From the NCBI GenBank assembly GCA_905203995.1, contig CAJKXZ010000004.1, positions 1 to 64,000 of the forward strand: a stretch of DNA of 64,000 nt. Direction: 5' to 3'. The notes beneath the pieces are model-generated. The model was not told the origin of the DNA, ran no database searches, and was given only the letters and a program-made list of their open reading frames with translations. This document shows, one piece after another, positions 8,697-18,875 of this stretch (positions are counted from its first letter, which is position 1; every line of letters starts with the position of its first letter). Made by a program: the position numbers and the translations under genes. The DNA comes from an uncultured Methanomassiliicoccus sp. Its GTDB lineage: Archaea; Thermoplasmatota; Thermoplasmata; Methanomassiliicoccales; Methanomassiliicoccaceae.

Positions 8697-9063
8697 GTAA
8701 AGAAACAAAACAGCAATCACGCTCGTAAAAAAAGTACGGGGTAGAAGAATGCTAGTCTCTACCCCTCTCGTGGTTCGCAGGTAGTCGCAATTAAAACGAA
8801 AAACTACACTGTGAATTAATTAGACTATAATCGGAGTGTTTGTATAAAAACATTCCGTTGATCTTGACCTTTACCGCTGCTTTTGTTTTTCTTGACTTGC
8901 GCGAGGAAGGAGGGCACATAGCGAAAACATACATCTCTCACCCGCTGAAAAACTCAGTGGACCGCTGGTTGATGAATGGAGGGGCTGAAATGTCTCTTAG
9001 CAGCATATGAGCCGCTCAATTGATTCATTTTTATGAATCAACAGTAAAAAGGTGTGAATAATC
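8697..9063 (+). other. Long structured 5' leader of the surface-protein operon with a possible small ORF
   Basis: About 370 nt lie between the predicted start site and the ATG at 9064. Three hairpins stand out: GGGGTAGA (8738-8745)/TCTACCCC (8758-8765); CGGAGTGTTT (8832-8841)/AAACATTCCG (8848-8857), with one G-U pair; and a perfect TTGATTCA (9020-9027)/TGAATCAA (9034-9041), ten bases before the ribosome-binding site. An open frame of 50 codons runs 8858-9010. Its last part has an ATG (8990) seven bases after GGAGG (8978-8982) and would encode MSLSSI. Whether it is translated cannot be told from sequence. Confidence 0.45.
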
Positions 9064-10143
9064 ATGAATAAAAAATTAGGTATGATGGCATTGGCTCTCA
9101 TGGTAGCAGTGGTAATGGTTGCATCACCGCTGGCTTTCATTGGAGGTTCAGACAATGCAGACGCTCCCATCTTGGGAGCTGGTGAAAGTAGTGTGAATGG
9201 AACTTATACTATTTTTGTGAATGACGGAAGCGGTTGGGACAGCGAAGTAGTAAGTGCCTATGACGGCGCTCAGGCCGTAAAAGCCAGCAGCTTCTGGACA
9301 AACACAGATGTTATGGCAAACCGTACAGTAACCGAATGGGGTTATGAAAACCTTAACGCAAGCTATGGAGATATTACAACTTTCATGGGTAAAACCGAAG
9401 ACGCTAACAATGTTTGGAATGTATATGTTTTAATTGGAGACAACTGGGTTCTTGGAGATGACGCCATTGGATACTATAAATGTTTCAACGATTATAGTGT
9501 AAACTGGCAGACTGCAAATATTGCACTACAGTATGGAGCTGACACAACCGCGGTACCTTCTTCCTTAGCGGCATACATTGATGACAATCTCATCGACACA
9601 TCCTCTATCACACAGGTCAGTGGGGAAGCATTTGCTGTTCAATTCTATTTAAAGAATGCAATGTCTAGCCAATATACACCACTAATTTCAGGTCAAATCT
9701 ATGACGCTGCTGGCAATCTTGTTACTGCAACTGCAGTTGCGAATGGAGTAACAATTAAAGGCTACGGTTCTGATGCATATTTGGCACTTAAAAATGCATT
9801 AGGTTCTGCTAACGTTGTTGGTGAAGATACAGTTCCCGTAAATGGCTATAATCACTATAGCTGGATTGACAAAATATTCAATATGGGAACTGTTCAGACA
9901 CAAGGTCTTGACACCCCAAATGATTGGACCGACGATGTCTATGCTTACTGGAGTCAATACAATGGACAATATATAGATGGAAGTGCTTCCAATATTTTAA
10001 CTCCGTTTGTTCTCGGTGCGTATAGTCCACTAGCCACTTCACCATTCTATGGAACATCTTTTTCCTTAATCTATGATGAGGAGCAATGTAAGCCCATTGG
10101 GGGAGTTAAGCTTACCCAATTTTATTTATTTTTGGAGAGGTGA
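9064..10143 (+). CDS. Secreted protein with DUF4430-like (transcobalamin-like) domains
   Basis: 359 residues with a signal peptide (about 1-33, ending near NADA). Two related regions follow. Residues 45-150 contain NNVWNVYVLIGDNW. Residues 185-345 contain a DAYLALKNAL helix, then WIDKIFNMGTVQ and VYAYWSQYNGQY. The second matches the WxYWSQY domain of the products at 16004 and 21718 and resembles DUF4430. No C-terminal anchor is visible, so it is probably released or held by partners. The start has a GGTGTGA ribosome-binding site. The stop overlaps the region of the next start, so it is translationally linked to the giant protein. The precise function is not recognised; ligand capture is inferred from the domain. 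Confidence 0.75.
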   Translation: MNKKLGMMALALMVAVVMVASPLAFIGGSDNADAPILGAGESSVNGTYTIFVNDGSGWDSEVVSAYDGAQAVKASSFWTNTDVMANRTVTEWGYENLNASYGDITTFMGKTEDANNVWNVYVLIGDNWVLGDDAIGYYKCFNDYSVNWQTANIALQYGADTTAVPSSLAAYIDDNLIDTSSITQVSGEAFAVQFYLKNAMSSQYTPLISGQIYDAAGNLVTATAVANGVTIKGYGSDAYLALKNALGSANVVGEDTVPVNGYNHYSWIDKIFNMGTVQTQGLDTPNDWTDDVYAYWSQYNGQYIDGSASNILTPFVLGAYSPLATSPFYGTSFSLIYDEEQCKPIGGVKLTQFYLFLER

Positions 10144-10148
10144 ATTCT

Positions 10149-13100
10149 TTGAAACGATCTTTGATTACACCGTTTGCTTTGTTATTGGTAGTTTCTCTTA
10201 CTTTTATATGTTTTACACTTGATGTAGATGATGATGACCAGCACTCATCGATCAACCTTTCTACTGTTGAAGACATGCCTTTAAGAAGTGATTTTGAGTT
10301 AAATCTCATAACTTCAGAGCCTGAAGATGAAATATATTATTATATATATGAGGTTAAATCTCAAACAGATGACTTAGTTTCGAAATATCGCTTAGGATTT
10401 AGTTTTGATGGCGATGTAGCAACACTCCATAACTTTGAAAATCTTTTAGATAACAATGGCAATATTATTTTTATAGTACCGGATTCAGTTACTGATCAAA
10501 CTGGTCAAGAATATAGCATAATTAAATTAAATAAAATATTTTCTGATAAAAATAAATGTTTATCATCTGTATATTTGTCTTCTGCTGTTAAATCATTGGA
10601 GAAGCAAGAGTTTAGAAATCAGGCAGCTCTGACTCATATTGATCTAAATGGTGTTGAATCAATTGGGACAGGTGCATTTCAAAAATCTGGCATATTAAAG
10701 TTACACATTCCAAATTCAGTCACCATACTGTCTAGCCAAGCTTTTGCACAAATGACCAGTTTAACATCCATCTCTTTCGATATTGATTCATCATTAACTA
10801 CCATACCCAAAAGTTGTTTTAATGGATGTACATCTTTGAGTAATATATCCTTGCCAGATTCAATACGCAATATTGGTGGAACTGCGTTTAGTAAGACTAA
10901 TCTGTCTAACTTAGACCTTTCAAATTTAACAACGTCTGCCGACTTACCTTTAGTTATCGACAATCTAGCATTCAGTGGCATATCCACTAATGTCACAATT
11001 ACCTTGCCAAAGCATATTTCACTATCAGGTTCTCTTGGCAGTGGGAATGTTACCTGTTTATTGCCAGATACAGAATTGGCTACATTTCCTTCATATATAC
11101 AAACCGATGATATTGAATTTAAAGTCACTCTTTCTGATTTTTGGAAGAATAACAATTATTCTGCATACCTAACATTTAAAGAAAAATTCCCATCATCTAA
11201 ATTCATGTTATTGGATGATAATGATGATGAGATTAAAATGATAATATCTGATGATGTTTTAGAACGGTTTCTCTCCGCGGATGCTTCAGTAACAATACCA
11301 AATACCGTTAAAACCATTGGAGCTGCTGCATTCCAAAATTGTAATAATCTGTCAACAGTAACCTTTGCTGAAGGTTCGATTATAGAAACCATTGGAAATT
11401 CTGCATTTAAATCTTCTGGATATACTGCAGGCAAAACAGTATGTATTCCCCTAAATCATTTAATTAATCTTGGCAGCGATTTAATCGAATCAAGTTCAAA
11501 AATAGAATTTACTGGACAGTTGCCAGATAATTCCAACGTATCAACTTTATCCATTGGTGGGATAAAATTTATCTGTGAAATGTCGTCAGAAAACAAATTT
11601 AATTTATTATTTGCATTAGGCGATTTGTCAAATGCAGAGTTAACCATTCCTGAGAATGTAGCAAAAATCGGGTCAGCATTCGTGGGAACTGGTATAAAAT
11701 CTATATCATTATCTGTCGATATTCCTCTCGACTATGGCGTATTTCGATATTGTAAACAATTAGTTTCTGTCTCATTTACAGGATCTGGATCAATCAGCAT
11801 TCCCAGCAATGCATTTAGCCAATGTGTTTCATTAACAACTATTGATTTTGGAGATGTATCCGATCTTAAGATCTATAGTAAGGCTTTTCAGGATTGTAAA
11901 GCTCTTGAAAACATAACTCTGCCGCATTTATCAACTCTGAGTGCAGAGGCATTTGATCGATGCACTTCATTAAATGCCATAAAAATTCCCGACAGTTCTG
12001 ATTTTAAGGTAGTCAATGGACTAGTATTGAGTAAGTCTGAAGGATCTTCTGAATTTGACTCTATTCGATTGCGCCCTGCAAATCTCGTAGATATTATCAT
12101 ACCCGCTAGTGTAACTTCACTCCAATCTGGTGCAGTACCATTATTTAAAGGTAGTAATATATCAAGTGTTACATTTAGTGAAGGTTGCAATTTAGAAATA
12201 AAATCTGAAGATTTTTATAACTGCACAAAACTAAACAGTCTTATTTTTAAAGATGGGTGTACTATATCTAGCATTGGCGATCGTGCTTTTGCAAATGCTG
12301 GACTATATACTTTTAATCTTCCCGATTCTGTAAAATCAATAGGCGCAAATGCATTTAATGGCTGTCTATCCTTAACTACAATAAACATCAGCGAAAATTC
12401 TGCTCTTAATTCAATAGGCGCAAATGCATTTAATGGTTGCAATGTGTTAGCAGAATTTTTCATTCCTGCCAAGTTAGATGCTATTGGTGAAGATGCTTTT
12501 TATGACTGTATCGCCTTATCAAAATTTGAAATATCTGCTAACAACACCAAATTCACATTTAATAACGGCATGTTAGTTGAATCTAACTCTGTGATAAGAT
12601 ATGTAGTTTCGACTGTTTCTACTATCACTATTCCTGATGAGATTAGTAGCTATTCTCCCAATGCATTTTATAAGAATAGACTTGATAATATTATAGTCCC
12701 TGAATCTCACAATCAATATGCCTCAGATGGCGTATCACTGATGAATAAATCTAAAACAGAGTTACTACTAGTTGGTGGAGGAGTGGTTAATTTAACCATT
12801 CCTGAAAGCATAACTCAAATTTCTTCATCGTCATTAGTCTATGCTACTTCTCTAAAATCAATTTCTTGGACTGGTAGTGATCTTGTAATTTCATCCAATG
12901 CGATCTCTTCAAACTCTAATCTTGAAGCGATATCTTTTAAAGCAGAGAAATCACTCACTTTAAAGAATCATGCCATCTCTGAGTGTCGTAATCTCACTTC
13001 AATCATTCTTGAGTGTAACACGCTTGTTTTGAATGGCAATGAACAGATATCTAATTGCGGCTACAATGATCTGGCGGTCAAACTCGATTATGCCACCATT

Positions 13101-16004
13101 GATAGTTCTAAGTATAGTGGTCATCTTTTTAATAATTGCAATGGTCTCACTACTCTAATCTCTACCTCAAACCTTCCGGATAATTCATTTTATGGTACAT
13201 ATCATAATTTTGAGGCAATTATTAATAATGAATCTAAATATGCTTTAGAGATTATAACTGGACAATCCATAGTAATTGATGGTTTAGATTCATTGACCGG
13301 TTTTAATTTTGACATAAATACTATTAAAGTCAGTGATTCAACATCATTTAGATTTACATTTACAACTGAGGAGGGACATACAATTTATGACGTCATCGCA
13401 GTTGCATATTCTGATGGTACTGCAGATACAAGCATCACTCTTGAAAAAGTAGATGGCATGTATGAGGCAACTCTTCCTGCTTCAATTCCTCAGAATATTA
13501 AAATAGTAGTCAGCCCAATTGCGACTGGCGAAAAAGTACAAATTACGTTAAACCCGATGAATGACTCTTTAAGCAGCGCAAGTTTTGAAATTATTAAAGG
13601 GACTACCATTCTGCCAAGCATATTTGAAACGCAAATATCAGTTAATAATTATCAGGTAGATGATTATCAGTTGGTTGGATGGTATTTTGATGAATTCTAT
13701 AATGCTAAATACAATCAATCTCCGATAGAATCTAGCATCACTTTGTTTGCTAAATGGAGTCCGACGGCTGGTACTTCGATTACCTTTGGTAATTTTCATG
13801 GACTGTTTGACGCAACATATTCATTGTCTAATTCAACCGCACGCCTAGCTAGTGGTGAAACTGTAAACCCTGGTGGAACCATTTCAATAACACTTGCTCC
13901 ATATGATGGATTTGAATTCCTTGAATGGAAAGTAACTACTGAATCAAATGGCAATACAAATATTACAAAACATACCACTAACGAGTTATCACACAATGTT
14001 GGAACGGATGCGACTCACATCCATATCGAAGTGATCTATCGATATTATTCTACATCTAATTCTTTGATAAATATTGTTGATATCGACAAATCACCAATAT
14101 ATGGTGAAGATATCCATCAGATTTGGACATGGCATAGTGGAAATGTCAATACAACTATGGGAGTTTGGACAGGATTTCCCAGTATACCTCTAATAGTTGA
14201 TGACTACGTGTTTGTACGGGCAAATGATGATTTAATCAAATTGGACATTAGTTCTGGTGCTGAAATTAAAAAAATCACCATTCCCTCAACTACTGTGAAC
14301 GCATACTATCACTATCTTGGATATGGTGGTGGATTAATCATCGACTATGCCACACACACACTCTACAATTTGAACCTTGAATCGGTGTGTACTCTAGATA
14401 AAAACTATTCTGCAGCATTCTATAATGATAGCTATTTTTATGCCACATATGATAATAAACTGTGGAAAGTCGATCCAACTTCTGGTATGAGCTGCACAGA
14501 TGATGCTTGGTCATCTGGCATAGAGATTAGATGGCATAGTATCTATGGTACAACTTCAACTCCTGTCTTTATTAATGATCGCATATATTTCATTGAAATC
14601 AACGGATCAGATCGACTCATAGCATCAATTGATTTGAATTCAGGAAATAAGTCAACAATCGCCCTTAGTAAGTTGAGTGGCCTGTTGATCGATGATGGTT
14701 GGCTCACACACTATGAATACTCGGGAGTTGACTACCTCTTCGTGACTGGCTATTCTGCAGGTTTGTTCGATAATGGTACAGGAAAAACGGCCACTATCTC
14801 TTGTGTATCTTTAACACCTGACGGAGATTTCATTCAAGATTCTGAAAAATACATAACAATCCCTGATTTAACAGGTACTGCTTCTGCATTTGTAGTGTAT
14901 AATGGTCGTGGTTATGTTAATGTTACTGGGGATTCCACTACTTCTGGAGCTACAGCCCAGTTTTATGTTTATGACGTTAATGGCTTCCTATCAGATCCTA
15001 CATCTTCTCAAGAATGGGATACTCAGAAGGCTAAAGATGCACATGAAACCTATTTGATTTATCAAGAAGATAGTATAAAATCTCATGGTTCAATCGTCTT
15101 AAACATCGCACATGCTGCAGATACTGGAAAAGTCTACATCTACTTGTTACCATATGATGCGAATGATCAAGCTGTATACATATTTGAAGACCATCCTGGA
15201 AAAAATTCTGCAAGCCAATATTTCGTGACTTCAAAATGTGGAGCATCATACGGATCTCAGGCGGTGAGGGTAGGACCTAGTGGGGAATTAATCTGGTATA
15301 CAGATTCCGGAAGACTGTACTGCTATGGTACTGAAGATTTAAATGCATACTACTTCATGACCCAATTCGAGGGAGGCAATAAATGGTTGAAAGTAAACGA
15401 AACTTCAATGTCTCAAGCACTGGAATCAATCGACGGATATACTATTGATTCTGTTGGAAACATCACTTTCAATGGAGTTTCTCAGAAGATCTCATATTAT
15501 TATAATGGGTGGAAAACCGCAAGTCAGGCATTATCTACCTTCGACATGTTTCATTATTTTATCCTTTCAGATGACATTCCGGATTTTACACAGCCATATT
15601 TCTATGATTCAGAAGGCCAGATTGAAAGCTGTACTGTTTCTGATATCTTAGCCAATAAATCATTAGTGGGTATCCAGCTCTATTTGGATCTGTTTAAAAT
15701 CACTGAAAAAGTTGATGTTACTGGAAAATCCATCAAATTTAAAATTGAAATCAGTAAACAGTTATCTGGACTAACAGATCATGATTGGGTAATTTCCGCT
15801 CATGTCAAATATGCAGATGATACAGCAATTTACATAGCTTCACCCGTGGTAATAAATGATTCAGCTAGTGTACAAGTGTCTTCTGCCAGTTCCGGGACAC
15901 CATATGAATACTTAATCTGTATTTGGGATCAGGATCCCGACAATGACAATGCTATCTTGTATTCAAAGAAGATTGGCAGTATATCCGATGGGGATGGAAA
16001 CTAA
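10149..16004 (+). CDS. Giant secreted protein: BspA leucine-rich repeats, InlB-type repeat, beta-propeller
   Basis: About 1951 residues. After a signal peptide, residues about 130-1020 are LRR_5/BspA repeats with a unit near 23 residues (SIGANAFNGCxSLTTIxIP). A Listeria-Bacteroides (InlB B-type) repeat ending LFAKWSP lies near 1190-1240. A PQQ-like beta-propeller spans about 1320-1740 (IWTWHSGN, PLIVDDYVFVRAND). A DUF4430-like segment (FMTQFEGGNKWLKVNE) and a beta-rich C-terminal domain complete it. No membrane anchor is seen. The chosen start is TTG 10149, six bases after GGAGAGGTGA; GTG 10140 would lie within that site. The gene is clearly more AT-rich than its flanks. It overlaps the next gene by one base. 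It probably acts in adhesion or ligand capture at the surface. Confidence 0.85.
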   Translation: MKRSLITPFALLLVVSLTFICFTLDVDDDDQHSSINLSTVEDMPLRSDFELNLITSEPEDEIYYYIYEVKSQTDDLVSKYRLGFSFDGDVATLHNFENLLDNNGNIIFIVPDSVTDQTGQEYSIIKLNKIFSDKNKCLSSVYLSSAVKSLEKQEFRNQAALTHIDLNGVESIGTGAFQKSGILKLHIPNSVTILSSQAFAQMTSLTSISFDIDSSLTTIPKSCFNGCTSLSNISLPDSIRNIGGTAFSKTNLSNLDLSNLTTSADLPLVIDNLAFSGISTNVTITLPKHISLSGSLGSGNVTCLLPDTELATFPSYIQTDDIEFKVTLSDFWKNNNYSAYLTFKEKFPSSKFMLLDDNDDEIKMIISDDVLERFLSADASVTIPNTVKTIGAAAFQNCNNLSTVTFAEGSIIETIGNSAFKSSGYTAGKTVCIPLNHLINLGSDLIESSSKIEFTGQLPDNSNVSTLSIGGIKFICEMSSENKFNLLFALGDLSNAELTIPENVAKIGSAFVGTGIKSISLSVDIPLDYGVFRYCKQLVSVSFTGSGSISIPSNAFSQCVSLTTIDFGDVSDLKIYSKAFQDCKALENITLPHLSTLSAEAFDRCTSLNAIKIPDSSDFKVVNGLVLSKSEGSSEFDSIRLRPANLVDIIIPASVTSLQSGAVPLFKGSNISSVTFSEGCNLEIKSEDFYNCTKLNSLIFKDGCTISSIGDRAFANAGLYTFNLPDSVKSIGANAFNGCLSLTTINISENSALNSIGANAFNGCNVLAEFFIPAKLDAIGEDAFYDCIALSKFEISANNTKFTFNNGMLVESNSVIRYVVSTVSTITIPDEISSYSPNAFYKNRLDNIIVPESHNQYASDGVSLMNKSKTELLLVGGGVVNLTIPESITQISSSSLVYATSLKSISWTGSDLVISSNAISSNSNLEAISFKAEKSLTLKNHAISECRNLTSIILECNTLVLNGNEQISNCGYNDLAVKLDYATIDSSKYSGHLFNNCNGLTTLISTSNLPDNSFYGTYHNFEAIINNESKYALEIITGQSIVIDGLDSLTGFNFDINTIKVSDSTSFRFTFTTEEGHTIYDVIAVAYSDGTADTSITLEKVDGMYEATLPASIPQNIKIVVSPIATGEKVQITLNPMNDSLSSASFEIIKGTTILPSIFETQISVNNYQVDDYQLVGWYFDEFYNAKYNQSPIESSITLFAKWSPTAGTSITFGNFHGLFDATYSLSNSTARLASGETVNPGGTISITLAPYDGFEFLEWKVTTESNGNTNITKHTTNELSHNVGTDATHIHIEVIYRYYSTSNSLINIVDIDKSPIYGEDIHQIWTWHSGNVNTTMGVWTGFPSIPLIVDDYVFVRANDDLIKLDISSGAEIKKITIPSTTVNAYYHYLGYGGGLIIDYATHTLYNLNLESVCTLDKNYSAAFYNDSYFYATYDNKLWKVDPTSGMSCTDDAWSSGIEIRWHSIYGTTSTPVFINDRIYFIEINGSDRLIASIDLNSGNKSTIALSKLSGLLIDDGWLTHYEYSGVDYLFVTGYSAGLFDNGTGKTATISCVSLTPDGDFIQDSEKYITIPDLTGTASAFVVYNGRGYVNVTGDSTTSGATAQFYVYDVNGFLSDPTSSQEWDTQKAKDAHETYLIYQEDSIKSHGSIVLNIAHAADTGKVYIYLLPYDANDQAVYIFEDHPGKNSASQYFVTSKCGASYGSQAVRVGPSGELIWYTDSGRLYCYGTEDLNAYYFMTQFEGGNKWLKVNETSMSQALESIDGYTIDSVGNITFNGVSQKISYYYNGWKTASQALSTFDMFHYFILSDDIPDFTQPYFYDSEGQIESCTVSDILANKSLVGIQLYLDLFKITEKVDVTGKSIKFKIEISKQLSGLTDHDWVISAHVKYADDTAIYIASPVVINDSASVQVSSASSGTPYEYLICIWDQDPDNDNAILYSKKIGSISDGDGN
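12336..12436 (+). repeat. Near-identical leucine-rich-repeat DNA units
   Basis: A 26-bp stretch at 12336-12361 recurs exactly at 12411-12436, encoding SIGANAFNG both times, 75 bp (25 codons) apart. Other repeats in the gene are similar only at protein level, so this pair looks like a recent duplication or conversion. Confidence 0.8.
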
Positions 16005-18742
16005 TGAAAAATTTAAAATTAATTCCAATCGCTATCATTGGGGTACTGCTAATACTATCCATCTCGCCGGGATTATCTCCTGTTAGTGGTACCAACGATG
16101 ATATATTCGTCGAACCGCCATCAATTGAATATGGAAATGGCATAGTGGTCATCAAAGGAACTTTAGCCAATTATAATTCAAGCTCAACTTTACTTGTAGA
16201 GATTTGTACACACTCTGGAGATTCTAAAATAAAATCATATGCAAGTACAGATGACGGTAGTATATACGAACGCTTTCGTACTGGCTATTTGACAAAAGGT
16301 GACTATCTAATAAAATTTACATACGCAACATTATTGCATCAATCCATTTGTGAAAACATCCCATTCACTGTTGAGAACGAAACCGAGGAAATCCCCGTCA
16401 CTGGAGTCATACTTGATAAAACCGAATTAACATTAGCGGTTGGGGAAAATCAGCGACTTAATGCAGATATCGAGCCGGCAACTGCTAGCAACCCAGGAGT
16501 TTTTTGGAACTCTAGCAATCCTTCTGTAGCAAAAGTTGACAATACGGGATTAGTCACTGCACAATCTCCTGGGACTGCAGTGATTACCGTTACTACTGAA
16601 GATGGTGGTAAAATTGCAACTTGTAATGTTACGGTTTCCGGTTCAACAACGGTAAGTATAACGCTTTCCGACTCAACAAAATCGATCTACAACAATGGTG
16701 AAGGGTCAAGACTATCAGCTAATCTTTTAGGAGTATCCGCATCAGATTTAACCTGGATTTCTAATGATCCAGATATTGTACAATTTTTAGTAGGAACATC
16801 CTTTAAAGATACAATTTCAGGAATATCATCAGTAACCATAATTGGTTTAGCAACAGGCAAGACAACGATAACTGTAACCTCTCCCAATGCTTCAGCAACT
16901 TGTGAGGTAACAGTCAGTGAAAAACCAGCAGATTTGAACAAGGAGTGGTACTATTTTTACATCTGCTTTAAAGAAGATTCGGAAGCTGCGGACGGAACAA
17001 AATTTGCAGCAGATGCTGAGAAAGGTTTCTGGCTAGCGGGATATGGTGCCAATGCCGCTGAGGCTTTAGAAAATGCCTGTAATGAAAATGGCATTCAGAT
17101 CATGCTAATTACAAAAGGTGCTCTCAAAGGATGGTTGGGAACTTTCTTTGGATTAGGCGATGTGCAGCTTAGCGGCGGCATGTGGAAATATTGGTCTCAA
17201 TATAAATGGACCGGGCCAGACTTTTCATCAGGTGGTTCCTGGTCATATAACAACTCATCATTGGGCTGGTATGATCAGGGCGGAACGTTTGCTTTAGTAA
17301 GACAAACAACCTCAGTGGATGGGGCTTCTGCTAACATCGGTGTAGCTGCTTCTGACGTCCCTCTGGAACTCAGACACGATACTGATGTAATTACCGTTAC
17401 CTACAATACCAACGGCGGTTCTGCTGAGAACTTTACGGAAAAAGTGAAAAAAGGGGTAGCGGTAGATCTTTCAAAATCGGCAGGAACTAGAGAAGGATAT
17501 GAGTTCAAGGGGTGGGCAAAGAGCAGTGGCGCTTTAACGGCTTTATCCTCACTTACTGCTGGTGACCAGGATCTCACACTTTACGCAGTCTGGATTTCGG
17601 AATCTGCGGAAGTTACGGTCACGAACAATCCTGACGGATCACAAACTGTGACAATTGTCGATGAAAAGCAGAATGAAGATGGCACCGTCATGGCAGTTAC
17701 TGAGTCGACAACAACGAAGGAAAATGAAGACGGCTCAAAGCAGGTAACTGTTGCGAAAACCGAAACGGTTAAAGACGGCGATGGAAACACCAAATCTTCT
17801 CTTGAAGAAAAAAGTAAGGAAACAATTGCTGCTGACGGTTCTTTTACTAAACAAACCGATACGATCGTAAAAGACGCTGAAGGCAACTCTCTTGAAGAAA
17901 CAACATCATTAGCCATCGATGACAAAACGTCCGGAGTTGTTACCTCTACAGAAATCAAAAAAGATGCTGCTGGCGTAACTTCTTCTTCAACGTCAAAAGT
18001 ATCGGTAGAAACCACTGAGGGTAAACTGTCCGTAGATTCAGCGGTAATTGATGCAGCCCTCCAGCAGGCGGAAGAAGCCAAGAAACTAGCTGCAGAAAAA
18101 GAAGTGGAAATCGCTCATACTTTAGAAATCGAATCGACAGGAAACGCTTCTGCCGAGGCAACCACTGCTGAACTTTTAAATGACTCACTGTCTAAACTTG
18201 CAGAAGCAGACATCAGTGTCAAATTGAAGACAGAAGTAGCTGAGATTGAATTACCCCCTGAAGTGACAAAAAATCTAGTGGCGCAGGGTGGAGAAAAGGT
18301 CTCTGTAACTTTAGCCAAAGCTGATGTCAGCAGTCTTAATGAAAAGCAGCAGGCAGCCGTTGGCGATGCACTGGTTTTTGATTTCGCTATCAAATCAGAA
18401 ACTACTGATATTCATGAATTAGGCGGTAACATCCGTATTACGGTGCCTTATGAACTCAAGGAAGGCGAGGATCCCGCTAAGATTACTGTCTGGTACGTTG
18501 ATGATCTGGGCAATATCGTCAAGAAAGACTCGGTTTATGATGCAGAAACAAAAACAATCTCCTTTACCACAAATCACCTCTCTTTCTATTTTGTTAAAGA
18601 AGATCTGAGCATCGAACCGACACCGGAACCAGTGCCGAATGGTGGCAATAATAACACGCTGTATTATGCCGCGGCAATCATCGCCGTCTTGGCAATCCTC
18701 GCTGTGCTCTACATCGTCCTGCGCAAGAAAAATAAACTCTAA
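16004..18742 (+). CDS. Membrane-anchored surface protein: Big_2 domains, DUF4430-like domain, InlB-type repeat
   Basis: 912 residues. Order: signal peptide (about 1-28); a beta domain (30-125); Big_2 Ig-like domains at about 130-212 (VTGVILDKTELTLAVGE) and 213-305; a DUF4430-like domain at about 310-445 with GFWLAGYGANAAEALENAC and MWKYWSQYKW; an InlB-type repeat at about 460-525 (GYEFKGWAKSS); an acidic repetitive stalk (VTVTNNPDGSQTVTIVDE onward, to about 640); a C-terminal beta domain; and one transmembrane helix (about 885-905) with a KKNKL tail. It displays the ligand-binding-type domain on a stalk at the cell surface. Its ATG overlaps the giant gene's stop by one base. A strong terminator follows. 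Confidence 0.82.
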   Translation: MKNLKLIPIAIIGVLLILSISPGLSPVSGTNDDIFVEPPSIEYGNGIVVIKGTLANYNSSSTLLVEICTHSGDSKIKSYASTDDGSIYERFRTGYLTKGDYLIKFTYATLLHQSICENIPFTVENETEEIPVTGVILDKTELTLAVGENQRLNADIEPATASNPGVFWNSSNPSVAKVDNTGLVTAQSPGTAVITVTTEDGGKIATCNVTVSGSTTVSITLSDSTKSIYNNGEGSRLSANLLGVSASDLTWISNDPDIVQFLVGTSFKDTISGISSVTIIGLATGKTTITVTSPNASATCEVTVSEKPADLNKEWYYFYICFKEDSEAADGTKFAADAEKGFWLAGYGANAAEALENACNENGIQIMLITKGALKGWLGTFFGLGDVQLSGGMWKYWSQYKWTGPDFSSGGSWSYNNSSLGWYDQGGTFALVRQTTSVDGASANIGVAASDVPLELRHDTDVITVTYNTNGGSAENFTEKVKKGVAVDLSKSAGTREGYEFKGWAKSSGALTALSSLTAGDQDLTLYAVWISESAEVTVTNNPDGSQTVTIVDEKQNEDGTVMAVTESTTTKENEDGSKQVTVAKTETVKDGDGNTKSSLEEKSKETIAADGSFTKQTDTIVKDAEGNSLEETTSLAIDDKTSGVVTSTEIKKDAAGVTSSSTSKVSVETTEGKLSVDSAVIDAALQQAEEAKKLAAEKEVEIAHTLEIESTGNASAEATTAELLNDSLSKLAEADISVKLKTEVAEIELPPEVTKNLVAQGGEKVSVTLAKADVSSLNEKQQAAVGDALVFDFAIKSETTDIHELGGNIRITVPYELKEGEDPAKITVWYVDDLGNIVKKDSVYDAETKTISFTTNHLSFYFVKEDLSIEPTPEPVPNGGNNNTLYYAAAIIAVLAILAVLYIVLRKKNKL

Positions 18743-18750
18743 GCATCTCT

Positions 18751-18790
18751 GCTCTTTGCTCAGCCAAAGAGCATTTTTAATTTTTTATTT
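18751..18790 (+). terminator. Terminator of the first surface-protein operon
   Basis: GCTCTTTG (18751-18758) and CAAAGAGC (18765-18772) form a perfect 8-bp stem with a 6-nt loop, followed by ATTTTTAATTTTTT. It lies nine bases after the stop codon. Confidence 0.8.
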
Positions 18791-18875
18791 AGGACTTATT
18801 TCTGTTGCTTATTCTCAAGCAAACACTTAGGTTATAGTGCAATTACTGTCCAAATATCTTGCTTTTGAATTGGAT

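Noticed and set aside
10140..10151. GTG 10140 as the start of the giant protein
   Set aside because: It lies inside the GGAGAGGTGA ribosome-binding site; TTG 10149 has correct spacing.
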